A stretch of DNA of 64,000 nt from Saccharopolyspora sp. SCSIO 74807 (GCF_037023755.1 NZ_CP146100.1:1118501-1182500); one strand, 5' to 3'. Counted from the first letter of the stretch, positions 15,094 to 23,470 are shown. The notes: a model not told the origin generated them from the sequence alone. Program-made: numbers and translations.

Positions 15094-15429
15094 TCAGCGC
15101 TTCCGGCGGAACGCGATGAACCCCGCGACCAGCGCTGCGGCCGCCGCGAGCTGCCCGCCGAGCACGATGCGGTTGACGCTCACCGCCGGGTGCCACTCGA
15201 CTCCGTCCGCGGTCACCGACCACGCCCCGACCGGCCGCGCGACGATGTTGCCACCGCCGCCGACCGGCTTCTTCCTGCCGCCGAACCCGCCGCTCGCGCG
15301 GACCTGCGCGACCGGCACCAGTGTCGTGCCGCCCTGCTGCGCGACCGGCCCGAACACCTGGTTCGGGCCCAGGTCGCGGGCCAGGTCGGCGAGCGGCAGC
15401 TCGTCTCGGGATCGCTCGTCCTCGGTCAT
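15094..15429 (-). CDS. GerW/YtfJ family sporulation-type protein
   Basis: Protein of 111 residues; ATG at 15429 follows GAGGAGG. The conserved core is visible: VFGPVAQQGGTTLVPVAQVRA, split here as VFGPVAQQGG and TTLVPVAQVR, then a Gly-rich loop (GGFGG, VGGGGN) and VARPVGAWSVTADGVEW. The C-terminal 35 residues contain one membrane helix (IVLGGQLAAAAALVAGFIAF) ending in RRKR. YtfJ/GerW is needed for spore germination in Bacillus; actinobacterial homologues are widespread and of unknown role. It stands alone, convergent with blaB. Confidence 0.82.
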   Translation of the reverse strand: MTEDERSRDELPLADLARDLGPNQVFGPVAQQGGTTLVPVAQVRASGGFGGRKKPVGGGGNIVARPVGAWSVTADGVEWHPAVSVNRIVLGGQLAAAAALVAGFIAFRRKR

Positions 15430-15950
15430 CGCGCCTCCTCGGAAGGTCGGCCCCGACCATAGCGCCGCACATCCGCGCGAGTTCCCGCGAACCGGATTCG
15501 TCCAGGCCGACGGGTGGCGGCGGCCTCGCCGGCGATCGGCTCCGGAACTACCGCCGATCGCGAAAAACGGTTTCGCACTGCCCGGCGGACGAAATCCGGA
15601 GCCGCACGGCGGGCTGATTCGCAAGCACTCGCCGCGGCCGCGCGCGAAGAATCGGGAAACCCCGCGATCTCCGGCTCGGAACCGCGTCACCGCACACCGG
15701 AGAAACCGGGGCCAAGCCCAGGCGAACAGCCAAAACGAACCAGCAAGCCTGTTTTAAGATTTTCGACAGGACCCCGAAACACCTACCCGGATAATTTGCG
15801 AGATCGGCCGCTCGCGGGCACGCCACATGCCCGATGGTGCATTTCTGCGGCATTTAATTGCAACACCTGAGCGACCCGGATAACTTCGGGGCGAATAGCG
15901 ATCGGACCTGGCGAGAAAAGCCGGAACCAGCAATCAGAATGGAGCGAAGA
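15430..15950. other. 521-bp intergenic region without recognised gene
   Basis: No frame here has good codon use with a ribosome binding site. The right part (about 15740-15900) is AT-richer (TGTTTTAAGATTTTCGACAG and CCGGATAATTTGCGAG) and probably holds the promoter of the secreted-protein gene at 15951. Confidence 0.5.
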
Positions 15951-16340
15951 ATGCGCATCTCGAACACGATCAAGCGGATCGGCTCGTCGGCCGCCGTCGT
16001 CGGCATCCTCACCTCGGGCGCCGCGCTGGCCGTCGCCGCCCCCGCCTCGGCCGCGACGCCCGGCGAGATCAGCGTGTGCTCGAAGGGCGACTACGCGACC
16101 TCCGTCGAGTTCCCCGACCGGGGCGGCCTGAGCAGCGTCATCGTGCCGGCAGGCGACTGCGCGAACCTCGGCTCCCTGGGCTCCGACGACCAGGTCGAGC
16201 AGATCAAGGTGCACGGCTACGCGGGCAGCGACGACAAGGGCAAGGAGATCGGCGAGGGCAGTTTCCGCCCGAGCGAAGGCGGTAACGTCGTCACCAGCGG
16301 CACCCTGGACGACCCGAAGGTAATGACCCCGCGGATCTGA
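15951..16340 (+). CDS. small secreted protein, unknown function
   Basis: 129 residues. ATG at 15951 has GGAGCGAAGA upstream; the preceding in-frame Met codons lack a site. Residues 1-38 are a signal peptide (basic MRISNTIKRI, hydrophobic AAVVGILTSGAALAVA, cleavage after ASA). The mature part of about 90 residues is acidic and has two Cys (SVCSKGDY and AGDCANLG), which probably form one disulfide, and beta-strand-like alternation (YATSVEFP, SSVIVPAGD). It resembles small exported actinomycete proteins with a single Ig-like or inhibitor-like domain, but no family was identified. Confidence 0.8.
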   Translation: MRISNTIKRIGSSAAVVGILTSGAALAVAAPASAATPGEISVCSKGDYATSVEFPDRGGLSSVIVPAGDCANLGSLGSDDQVEQIKVHGYAGSDDKGKEIGEGSFRPSEGGNVVTSGTLDDPKVMTPRI

Positions 16341-16367
16341 TCGGTACCCCTCGCCGAGGACGGCGGA

Positions 16368-16413
16368 CCTGCCGGTGCGCGGGGCGCGATCGCCGCCCCC
16401 GCACACCGGCAGG
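16368..16413. terminator. hairpin between convergent genes
   Basis: CCTGCCGGTG (16368-16377) pairs with CACCGGCAGG (16404-16413); an inner GC-rich stem (GCGGGGCG with CGCCCCCGC) extends it. There is no T-tract. It sits 28 bp after one stop and 17 bp before the opposite stop, so it may serve both directions. Confidence 0.65.
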
Positions 16414-16429
16414 CACCGGGCTCAGCGGT

Positions 16430-17692
16430 TCACATCCGCGCGAGTTGCCGCAAATTCGATTCGTCCAGGCCGGTCATCGCCTCGGCTTCGGCCGCATCGG
16501 TGGCGCCGTTGGCCAGCGCGCGCACGAACGACGCCGCCAGCGCCCGCGCGGTCGCGGGCTCGTCGAGCACCGCCCCGCCGCGGGCCGATGCGTAGGCCGC
16601 GAGCCGTTCACCCTGCGCCGGGGCTGCTTCCCGGAATTCCGCGAACACCGCCGCGTACCGGCTCACCAGCTGCGCCGGATGCAGGTCCCAGCTCTGGTAG
16701 AAGCCGTGCGCGAGGGACCGCCGCACCAGGTCGTAGTGCGTGCGCCAACCGTGCCGGACCTGGTCACCGACCGGCAGCACGTTCGTCGAACCGTCGGACA
16801 GGAAAATCCCCGTGCCCGCGGCGGAAACCTGCATGGCGTGCCGCGCGAAGTCGCAGGCGCGGTGCGCCAAGTGCTGGTGCGCCGCGGTGAGCCCGCAGCT
16901 CGCGGTGTAGTCGTAGGTGCCGAAGTGCAGGCCGGTGACCCGCCCGGCGCCCGCCTCGATGAACCGCGGCAGCGCGAACCGGCCCGATGAGTCCACTATG
17001 GACTGAGTGGTCTCCACCTGGATCTCGAACCGCAGCGCGCCCTCGGCCAGCCCGAGCTGCTGCTCCAACAGCTCCAGCAGCTGCACGAACACCTCGACCT
17101 GCGCGACGTCGACGACCTTCGGGAACGTCAGCACGAACCCGTCCGGCAGGCTCCCCCACTGCTGCAGCAGCGAAGTCAGGAACACGTCCAGCGTGCGCAC
17201 CGAACGGCCGCGCAGCTCGGAGGTGTCGAACGACTTCACGCGCAGCCCGAACCACGACGGCTGCACGCCGTCGCGCAGCCAGTCCGCGACGACACCGGCG
17301 GTGCGCTCGGCGTCGTCGTCCTCGGCTTCGTCGCCCGGCGCGCCGTAGCCGTCCTCGAAGTCGATGCGCAGGTCCTCGACCGCCGCGCCGGAAAGCTTCT
17401 CCCGCACCCGCGGATGCACGCCCGCGGCCACATCGCCGTCCATGCCAAGCACCGCGGCGAGTTCGTCCGATGTGGACAGATGTGCGCCGAACGCGGCCAG
17501 CGCATCATCCGACCAGCGCAGCAAGGTCCCCGCGGCCACGGCGTGCGCGGGGACGTAGCAGGTGTGCACCGGCTGGCGGCCGGCGCCGACTCCCGGATAT
17601 CGCCGCGCCATGTGCTCGTCCACGGCCGACAACCGATCCAGCCGCTGCCGAACCTCCTGCGCGTCCAGCGAAGTCTTGGCCAACTGGTGCAC
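16430..17692 (-). CDS. HpcH/HpaI aldolase-like protein (DUF6986 type) next to malate synthase
   Basis: Protein of 420 residues. GTG at 17692 (MHQLAKTSLDAQEV) has GGAAAGGG just upstream; the open frame beyond it overlaps non-coding sequence. The TIM-barrel lyase pattern is visible: DLRIDFEDGYG (acidic metal ligand segment), FEIQVETTQSIVD (Glu in the barrel), GLHFGTYDYTASCG and LPVGDQ. These resemble the citrate-lyase beta/HpcH superfamily that also includes malate synthase. Its position 74 bp downstream of aceB on the same strand suggests a linked role, for example in glyoxylate or malyl-CoA chemistry; the substrate is unknown. Confidence 0.75.
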   Translation of the reverse strand: MHQLAKTSLDAQEVRQRLDRLSAVDEHMARRYPGVGAGRQPVHTCYVPAHAVAAGTLLRWSDDALAAFGAHLSTSDELAAVLGMDGDVAAGVHPRVREKLSGAAVEDLRIDFEDGYGAPGDEAEDDDAERTAGVVADWLRDGVQPSWFGLRVKSFDTSELRGRSVRTLDVFLTSLLQQWGSLPDGFVLTFPKVVDVAQVEVFVQLLELLEQQLGLAEGALRFEIQVETTQSIVDSSGRFALPRFIEAGAGRVTGLHFGTYDYTASCGLTAAHQHLAHRACDFARHAMQVSAAGTGIFLSDGSTNVLPVGDQVRHGWRTHYDLVRRSLAHGFYQSWDLHPAQLVSRYAAVFAEFREAAPAQGERLAAYASARGGAVLDEPATARALAASFVRALANGATDAAEAEAMTGLDESNLRQLARM

Positions 17693-17727
17693 CCCTTTCC
17701 GATCTTCTGCTGTCGTACCTCGGCAAC

Positions 17728-17754
17728 GGAGGGAGCGGGCGCGCCGCTCCCTCC
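17728..17754. terminator. perfect hairpin between aceB and the aldolase-like gene
   Basis: GGAGGGAGCGG pairs exactly with CCGCTCCCTCC around a GCGCG loop. It follows the aceB stop by 12 bp on the minus strand. Without a T-tract it may weaken, not stop, readthrough into the gene at 17692, or stabilise the aceB mRNA end. Confidence 0.6.
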
Positions 17755-17766
17755 GCGCCAACCGCC

Positions 17767-19362
17767 TCAGAGCGCTTCGTAAGCGGGCAGCGTCAGGAAG
17801 TCGACGAACTCGTCGGCCACCGCGACCTGCTCGAACAGCTCGATCGCCCGGCCGAGGTTGTCGTTCGGGAATCCTTCCTCGGCGCGCAGCGACTTCTCGG
17901 TGTCGGCGAGCACCTGGCGCACCAGATCCGCCGTGACCTGCTCGCCACCGGCGAGCACGACGTCGTTGTGCAGCCACTGCCAGATCTGCGAACGGGAGAT
18001 CTCCGCGGTCGCCGCGTCCTCCATCAGGTTGTGGATCGCCGCCGCACCGTTGCCGCCGAGCCAGGAGGCGATGTAGCGCACGCCCACGTCCACCGCCGCG
18101 CGCAGGCCCTCGATGGTCTTCTGGCCCGGCGTCTGGTCCACGGCGAGCAGGTCGTCCGCGGTGATCGCGACGTCCTCGCGCTTGCGGTCGATCTGGTTCG
18201 GCTTGTCGCCCAGGACCGCGTCGAACTCCTCGTAGCAGATCTCCACCAGGCCCGGGTGCGCGACCCAGGAGCCGTCGAAGCCGTCACCGGCCTCGCGCTT
18301 CTTGTCCTCGTGGACCTTGTTCATGGCCTTCTCGTTGGCCTCGGGGTCCTTCTTGTTCGGGATGAACGCGGCCATGCCGCCGATCGCGAACGCGCCGCGC
18401 TTGTGGCAGGTGCGCACCAGCAGCTCGGTGTAGGCGCGCATGAACGGCGCGGTCATCCCGACGGTGTTGCGGTCCGGCAGGATGTAGCGGTCCGACTCGC
18501 GGAACGTCTTGATGACGCTGAACAGGTAGTCCCAGCGGCCCGCGTTCAGCCCGGCCGAGTGGTCGCGCAGCTCGTAGAGGATCTCCTCCATCTCGAACGC
18601 CGCCGGGAAGGTCTCGATCAGCACGGTGCCGCGGATCGTGCCGTGCGGGATGCCGAGCTCCTGCTGCGCGTGCGTGAACACCTCGTTCCACAGCCGCGCT
18701 TCCAGGTGGCTTTCCATCTTCGGCAGGTAGAAGTACGGGCCGCTGCCGCGGTTCACCAGCTCGCGGGCGTTGTGGAAGAAGTACAGCCCGAAGTCGACCA
18801 GCGCGCCCACCACCGGCTTGCCGTCCACCAGCAGGTGCTTCTCGTCGAAGTGCCAGCCGCGCGGGCGCACCAGCGGCACCGCGTGCTGCACGTCGTCGCG
18901 CAGCTTGTACTGCTTGCCCTCCGGCGTGGACAGCTCCACCTGCTTGCGGACCACGTCGTAGAGGTTGACCTGGCCGCTGACCACGTTCTCCCAGTGCGGG
19001 GTGTTGGCGTCCTCCAGGTCGGCCAGCCACACCCGGGCGCCGGAGTTGAGCGCGTTCACCGACATCTTGCGGTCGGTCGGCCCGGTGATCTCCACGCGCC
19101 GGTCGGCGATGTCCGCGGGCGGGGTGGCGACCTGCCAGTCGGACTCGCGGACCTCCCGGGTCTCCTCCAGGAAGTCCAGCCTGCCGTTGCGGGCGGCCTC
19201 GTCGCGGCGCTGCTTGCGGCGGGCCAGCAGCTCGTCGCGACGGGCGCCGAACTTGCGCTGCAAGCCGGCGATGAAGTCGAGCGCTTCGCCGGTGAGGATC
19301 TCCGCGCCGCGCTCCACCGGTCCGCCGAGCACTTGCACGCTCGCCGGGGTCGTTTCGGACAT
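17767..19362 (-). CDS. aceB: malate synthase A
   Basis: Condenses glyoxylate with acetyl-CoA to malate in the glyoxylate bypass. 531 residues, the usual size for the A isoform (the G isoform is near 720). The family signature is present: RDHSAGLNAGRWDYLF at about residue 275, together with GTVLIETFPAAFEMEE, the DLEDANTP segment carrying an active-site Asp, and HKRGAFAIGGMAAFIP. ATG at 19362 follows GAGAGGTGG; the frame runs further upstream without a site. No isocitrate lyase is in the window. The gene is divergent from an IclR-family gene, with an IclR-like operator between them, so repression by that regulator is likely. Confidence 0.95.
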   Translation of the reverse strand: MSETTPASVQVLGGPVERGAEILTGEALDFIAGLQRKFGARRDELLARRKQRRDEAARNGRLDFLEETREVRESDWQVATPPADIADRRVEITGPTDRKMSVNALNSGARVWLADLEDANTPHWENVVSGQVNLYDVVRKQVELSTPEGKQYKLRDDVQHAVPLVRPRGWHFDEKHLLVDGKPVVGALVDFGLYFFHNARELVNRGSGPYFYLPKMESHLEARLWNEVFTHAQQELGIPHGTIRGTVLIETFPAAFEMEEILYELRDHSAGLNAGRWDYLFSVIKTFRESDRYILPDRNTVGMTAPFMRAYTELLVRTCHKRGAFAIGGMAAFIPNKKDPEANEKAMNKVHEDKKREAGDGFDGSWVAHPGLVEICYEEFDAVLGDKPNQIDRKREDVAITADDLLAVDQTPGQKTIEGLRAAVDVGVRYIASWLGGNGAAAIHNLMEDAATAEISRSQIWQWLHNDVVLAGGEQVTADLVRQVLADTEKSLRAEEGFPNDNLGRAIELFEQVAVADEFVDFLTLPAYEAL

Positions 19363-19459
19363 GGGAAGGCCACCTCTCTCGGGTACCTGGGGTGTTCGCC
19401 GTTCGCGTGACCGCCGCGACCGCCACGCCCGCCAACACTGCGGTATTTTTTCTGCATCG

Positions 19460-19475
19460 TGGATGTTAGTTTCCA
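19460..19475. promoter_or_regulatory. IclR-type operator in the aceB promoter
   Basis: TGGATGTTAGTTTCCA is close to the Escherichia coli IclR operator core TGGAAAT-N-ATTTCCA and sits in a larger inverted repeat (CGTGGA at 19458, TCCACG at 19472). It lies about 100 bp upstream of aceB and 120 bp upstream of the divergent iclR-like gene, in an AT-rich stretch (GGTATTTTTTCTGCA), so it can control one or both. Confidence 0.65.
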
Positions 19476-19597
19476 CGAACGGCGGTAAGCAACATGACGT
19501 CCGGCACCGACCCCGCCGCCTAGAATCGATCCCCGACTCGATCTTCGGATCGAGCGCCACCGGGCCAGCAACCTCGGCCGACGAAAGGACCGCTGCG

Positions 19598-20374
19598 ATG
19601 ACCGGCCGCGCCAACCAAGGCGGAGGAGTGCAGTCGATCGAGCGCGCCTTCGACATCCTGGAACTGATGGCCGACGCGGGTGGCGAGGTCGCGCTGTCCG
19701 ACCTCGCCGAAGCCTCCGGGCTGCCGCTGCCGACCATCCACCGCATCATGCGCACGCTCGTGAGCAGCGGCTACGCGCGCCAGCAGCCGTCGCGGCGCTA
19801 CTCGCTCGGGCCGCGGCTGATCCGGCTGGGCGAGACGGCCAGCCGCGCGCTCGGCTCGTGGGCGCGGCCGTACCTGGCGGAGCTGACCGAAGCCATCGGC
19901 GAGACCTCGAACATGGCGGTGCTCGACGGCGACCAGGTCGTCTACGTCGCGCAGGTCCCGTCGCAGCACTCGATGCGGATGTTCACCGAAGTCGGGCGAC
20001 GGGTCGACGCGCACGCCACCGCCGTCGGCAAGGCCGTGATGGCCACCCTCGGCGAGGGCACCGTGTCGCAGATGCTCGGCCGCGCCGGGATGCGGCCGCA
20101 GACCGAGCGCACCATCACCAGCGTGGCCGCCATGCAGGAAGAACTGGCGCGGGTCCGCTCGCAGGGCTTCGCCGTGGACGACGGCGAGCAGGAAGTCGGC
20201 GTGCGCTGCTACGCGGTGGCGGTCCCGGGCGCACCCGCGGGCGCCGCGATCTCCGTGAGCGGGCCGGAAGGGCGCATGACGCGGATCTCGCCGGAGACGC
20301 TGGTGCCGCTGATGCAACGGCTCTCGCGGGAACTCTCGGCCGAGCTGAAATCGGTGGTCTCCAACCCGGCGTAA
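19598..20374 (+). CDS. IclR-family transcriptional regulator, likely of the glyoxylate bypass
   Basis: 258 residues. Winged HTH at 10-75 (SIERAFDILELMA, LSDLAEASGLPLPTIHRIMR, SSGYARQ) followed by an IclR effector domain (GETSNMAVLDGDQVVYVAQV, HATAVGKAVMATL, GFAVDDGEQEVGVRCYAV). ATG at 19598 has CGAAAGGA upstream. IclR proteins bind small acids such as glyoxylate, pyruvate or protocatechuate. Being divergent from malate synthase makes glyoxylate control the best guess. A catabolic regulator of aromatic acids is the main alternative. Confidence 0.9.
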   Translation: MTGRANQGGGVQSIERAFDILELMADAGGEVALSDLAEASGLPLPTIHRIMRTLVSSGYARQQPSRRYSLGPRLIRLGETASRALGSWARPYLAELTEAIGETSNMAVLDGDQVVYVAQVPSQHSMRMFTEVGRRVDAHATAVGKAVMATLGEGTVSQMLGRAGMRPQTERTITSVAAMQEELARVRSQGFAVDDGEQEVGVRCYAVAVPGAPAGAAISVSGPEGRMTRISPETLVPLMQRLSRELSAELKSVVSNPA

Positions 20375-20466
20375 CGGCACGCGGCACGCCCGCCCAAATG
20401 ATCACCGGAGCATGCGGCGGCAGGCGGACGCGGCCAGGACACGCGGCGGTGTCAGGGCTTTCCGGG

Positions 20467-20943
20467 TCAGGGTTTTCCCGGCTCACCACCGCAGTCGCGC
20501 CAGCGCTGCCCGTGCGGCTCCAGCGTCGCCTCGCGCACGTCGTCCTCGCGGCGGTCGAGCCGGACGAGCAGGTATTCGTCGGCCAACCGCTCCGCCAAGC
20601 CCTCGCCCCACTCGACCACCACCGCCGCCTCGGTGAGGTCCGTGTCCAGGTCGAGGTCGTCGATGTCCGCCAGCCCGCCGAGCCGGTAGGCGTCCACGTG
20701 CACCAGCGCCGGACCGGACCCGGCCGCCGGGTGGTGCACCCGCGCGATCACGAACGTCGGCGAGGTGACCTGGCCGGTGACCCCCATCCCGGCCGCGATC
20801 CCCTTGGCCAGCACCGTTTTGCCCGCCCCCAGCGGGCCGGTGAGCAGCACCAGGTCGCCGGCGCGCAGCCGGGCGCCCAGCGAACGCCCGAGCTCCAGCG
20901 CGTCGGACTCCGCAGGAAGTTCCACAGTGGACACCGTGTTCAT
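20467..20943 (-). CDS. tsaE: tRNA threonylcarbamoyladenosine biosynthesis ATPase TsaE
   Basis: ATPase needed, with TsaB, TsaD and TsaC, for t6A at position 37 of ANN-decoding tRNAs. 158 residues. Walker A GPLGAGKT near residue 40, TSPTFVIARVH, HVDAYRLGG with the conserved DxYR, and VVVEWGEGL are all present. ATG at 20943 overlaps the upstream hydrolase stop (ATGA). In many actinobacteria tsaB, rimI and tsaD follow directly; here the next gene downstream is the convergent iclR-like gene, so those partners must be elsewhere. Confidence 0.94.
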   Translation of the reverse strand: MNTVSTVELPAESDALELGRSLGARLRAGDLVLLTGPLGAGKTVLAKGIAAGMGVTGQVTSPTFVIARVHHPAAGSGPALVHVDAYRLGGLADIDDLDLDTDLTEAAVVVEWGEGLAERLADEYLLVRLDRREDDVREATLEPHGQRWRDCGGEPGKP

Positions 20944-22034
20944 GAGCTCGCCTTCTGCTCGGCCTCGGCGCGCGCCGCAGCCCGCCGCACCAGCGCCGCC
21001 AGGTACTCGGTGACCAGTTCGTGCCGCTCCAGCATCGCCATGTGCCCGGCCTCCGGAACCCGCACCAGCTCGGCGTCCGGGAGCTCCCCGGCGATCACCT
21101 CGGAGTGCGTGAACGGCGTCATCCGGTCCGCGTCGCCGCTGAGCACCAGCACCTCGCAGTGCCGCAACCCGGCCAGCGCCGCCTTGCGGTCGTGCGAACC
21201 GAGCGTCTCCAGGAAGTCGGTGACCACCTCGACCGTCGTCGCGCCGATCATGTCGTTCATCAGGTCCACCATCACCGGGCTGACCTGCCTGCCGCCGAAC
21301 GCCAGCGAACGCACGATGCTCCAGCTCAGCTGACCGCCCGCGCGGCGCACCCGCTCCACCAGCGCGGGCTGCATCCCGGCCAGCACGCCGAGCCCGCGGG
21401 TCACCGGGTTGTTCTTGGACAGCCACGGCTTCGGCAGTCCGGAGGCACCGACCTCACCGGCGGAGGTGCTCAGCAGCGCCACCGCGCACACCCGGTCGCG
21501 GAACAGCTTCGGCCGCTGCTCGGCCAGCGCCATGATCGCCATGCCGCCCATCGAATGCCCCACCAGCACCACCGGCCCGCGCCGCGCGGTCGCCCGCAGC
21601 ACCGCGTCCAGGTCCTTGCCGAGCTGTTCGATCGTGCTGTTGGGCCGCGAAGAATGCCCGGAACGGCCGTGGCTGCGCTGGTCGTAGAGCACCACCCGCA
21701 CCCGCGGATCGGTCAGCAGCGGCAAGTCCCGCCGCTGGAAGTGCCAGCACCGCGAGTCCAGCGCGTAGCCGTGCACCAGCACGACGGTCAGCTCCGCGTG
21801 CCCGCCGTCGGCCGGTTTGACCTCCTGCACCGCCAGCGGGACGCCGTCATCGGCGGCCACCGTGGAATGCCGGTCGGGCTTGAGCTTGCCCAGGTTCTCC
21901 TCGGCGAGCGGGTCGTCCGGGTCCTTGCGCTGGGTCGCGATGCGGGTGCTGTGCGCGACCACGCCCACTGCTGCGCCGGTGACCGCGGCGCCGAGCACCC
22001 CGCCGGCCCAGGCCACGGTCTGCCAAGGCTTCAC
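20940..22034 (-). CDS. membrane-anchored alpha/beta hydrolase
   Basis: 364 residues. GTG at 22034 with GGAGG seven bases upstream overlaps the alr stop (GTGA). Residues 9-27 are one membrane helix (GVLGAAVTGAAVGVVAH), then an alpha/beta hydrolase fold: HGYALDSRCW oxyanion segment, YDQRSHGRSG, nucleophile Ser in GHSMGG, acid in SGDADRMTP, and His in EAGHMAML. It is the conserved hydrolase between alr and tsaE in Actinobacteria (mycobacterial equivalents are called lipase or peptidase-like). The substrate is unknown; location in a wall-precursor cluster suggests envelope lipids or peptides. Confidence 0.9.
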   Translation of the reverse strand: MKPWQTVAWAGGVLGAAVTGAAVGVVAHSTRIATQRKDPDDPLAEENLGKLKPDRHSTVAADDGVPLAVQEVKPADGGHAELTVVLVHGYALDSRCWHFQRRDLPLLTDPRVRVVLYDQRSHGRSGHSSRPNSTIEQLGKDLDAVLRATARRGPVVLVGHSMGGMAIMALAEQRPKLFRDRVCAVALLSTSAGEVGASGLPKPWLSKNNPVTRGLGVLAGMQPALVERVRRAGGQLSWSIVRSLAFGGRQVSPVMVDLMNDMIGATTVEVVTDFLETLGSHDRKAALAGLRHCEVLVLSGDADRMTPFTHSEVIAGELPDAELVRVPEAGHMAMLERHELVTEYLAALVRRAAARAEAEQKASS

Positions 22035-23179
22035 GTCGGGACCTCCGTCCGCACCACGGTCCGGGTCACGCGGGGCCGGTACATGCCGGTGACGATCTCG
22101 TAGTGGATCGTGCCCAGCTCGTCGGCCCACTCGGCGGCGGTCGGCTCGCCCAGCTCGCCGGTGCCGAACAGCACGACCTCGTCACCCTCGCCGACCGGGT
22201 CATCGCCGCAGAACACGACCAGCTGGTCCATGCACACCCGGCCCACGACCGGCCTGCGACGACCCGCCAGCCACACCTGCATCCGGCCGGACAGCGACCG
22301 CGGCACGCCGTCGGCGTACCCGACCGGGATCAGGGCGAGCGTGCATTCCCGCTCGGCGGTCCACAGATGCCCGTAGGAGACGCTTTCGCCCGCCTGCACC
22401 CGCTTGGCCTGCACCACCGTCGAGCGGAAGGTCATCGCAGGGCACAACCCGTGGTCGCCGTGCTGCGGAACCGGGTCCAGGCCGTAAGCCGCGATGCCCG
22501 GGCGCACCAGCTCGAAGTGCAGGTCAGGGCGGGTCAGCAGCGCCGCCGAGTTCGCCAGGTGCCGGATCGGGCGCAGGCCCGCCCGCAGGGCCTGCTCGTA
22601 CGCGCGGTGGAAGCGCTCGGCCTGCGCGTCGATCGACGGGTGGCCGATCTCGTCCGCGCAAGCCAGGTGCGACCACACCGCCACGACTTCCAGCGCGCCG
22701 TCGGCCTGCGCCGCCGCCGCGCGGTCCAGCAGATCCGGCCACAGCTCGTGCGGGCAGCCGTTGCGGTTCAGCCCGGTGTCGATCTTGAGGTGCACCCGTG
22801 CCGTGCGGCCTGCCGACCGGGCCGCCTCGATAATCGCGTCCAGCTCGGCGCGCGAGGAGGCGGACAGGTCCACGTCGGCGGCCACGGCCGCGGCGAAATC
22901 GTCACCCGGGGGGTACAGCCAGCACAGCAGCGGAGCCGTGATGCCCGCGCGGCGCAGCTGCAGCGCCTCATCGATCGCCGCGACGCCCAGCGCGGAAGCG
23001 CCCGCGTCCAACGCGGCCCGCGCCATCGTGAGCGCGCCGTGGCCGTAGCCGTCGGACTTCACCACGACCATCGTGCGGGCGCCCGACCGTTGGGCGCGTT
23101 CGGCCAGCAGCGCGACGTTGTGGCGAAGCACGCCGACGTCAATGCGCAGGTCGGCGCGGTGCACGGGCTCCTCGGTCAT
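22031..23179 (-). CDS. alr: alanine racemase
   Basis: PLP enzyme converting L- to D-alanine for peptidoglycan. 382 residues, typical size. PLP-binding Lys is in VVKSDGYGHGA near residue 39 and the second catalytic base is Tyr in SYGHLWTAERECTLALIPVGYADG region (VSYGHLW and GYADGVPRSL). The N-terminus DLRIDVGVLRHNV is the family start. ATG at 23179 is taken although the site is weak; a frame extends 15 codons further to 23224. Downstream genes (hydrolase, tsaE) overlap it in series. Confidence 0.95.
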   Translation of the reverse strand: MTEEPVHRADLRIDVGVLRHNVALLAERAQRSGARTMVVVKSDGYGHGALTMARAALDAGASALGVAAIDEALQLRRAGITAPLLCWLYPPGDDFAAAVAADVDLSASSRAELDAIIEAARSAGRTARVHLKIDTGLNRNGCPHELWPDLLDRAAAAQADGALEVVAVWSHLACADEIGHPSIDAQAERFHRAYEQALRAGLRPIRHLANSAALLTRPDLHFELVRPGIAAYGLDPVPQHGDHGLCPAMTFRSTVVQAKRVQAGESVSYGHLWTAERECTLALIPVGYADGVPRSLSGRMQVWLAGRRRPVVGRVCMDQLVVFCGDDPVGEGDEVVLFGTGELGEPTAAEWADELGTIHYEIVTGMYRPRVTRTVVRTEVPT

Positions 23180-23274
23180 GGCGCCGACATCGTCGCACAC
23201 CGTCCGCAGCAGCCCCGCCGGCAAGGCGCGTCCCCGGGCTCTTCGCCGCCCGCTCGCCCATCCACTGGGACCGG

Positions 23275-23288
23275 CGGTTCGTTCACTC
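23275..23288. repeat. half copy of the 51-bp palindrome
   Basis: CGGTTCGTTCACTC matches the right arm CGGTCCGTTCACTC with one change; the left arm is not recognisable. It lies 96 bp upstream of alr and 59 bp before the full copy at 23348. Confidence 0.65.
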
Positions 23289-23309
23289 CACGAAAGACCG
23301 CGCTCAACG

Positions 23310-23330
23310 GGTGGCGCCCGCGCGTGTCGG
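23310..23330 (+). repeat. 21-bp box associated with palindromes, copy a
   Basis: GGTGGCGCCCGCGCGTGTCGG. It is preceded by CTCAACG and followed by CACC. It recurs at 23420 and, on the minus strand, at 49329, each time between or next to 51-bp palindromes. Confidence 0.75.
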
Positions 23331-23347
23331 CACCCCCGGCCAGGTCC

Positions 23348-23398
23348 GAGCGAGCGGACCGTTCGCCCGATCTATTCGGACCAGCGGTCCGTTCACTC
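23348..23398. repeat. 51-bp palindromic element, copy 3
   Basis: Arms GAGCGAGCGGACCG and CGGTCCGTTCACTC, centre CCCGATCTATTCGGACC. Relative to the copy at 7745 the centre is in the opposite orientation (its reverse complement reads GAATAGATCGG). It lies between the alr start and the nnrD stop, both leftward genes. Confidence 0.9.
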
Positions 23399-23419
23399 GG
23401 CAAGATCCGCCGCTGAACA

Positions 23420-23440
23420 GGTGGCGTCCGGGCGTGTCGG
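23420..23440 (+). repeat. 21-bp box associated with palindromes, copy b
   Basis: GGTGGCGTCCGGGCGTGTCGG, 21 bp after palindrome copy 3 and 30 bp before the nnrD stop; preceded by GCTGAACA as copy a is by GCTCAACG, so the two linkers are related beyond the box. Confidence 0.75.
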
Positions 23441-23470
23441 GCCGAACGGTTCGCTGCGGACCGAGCCCGA

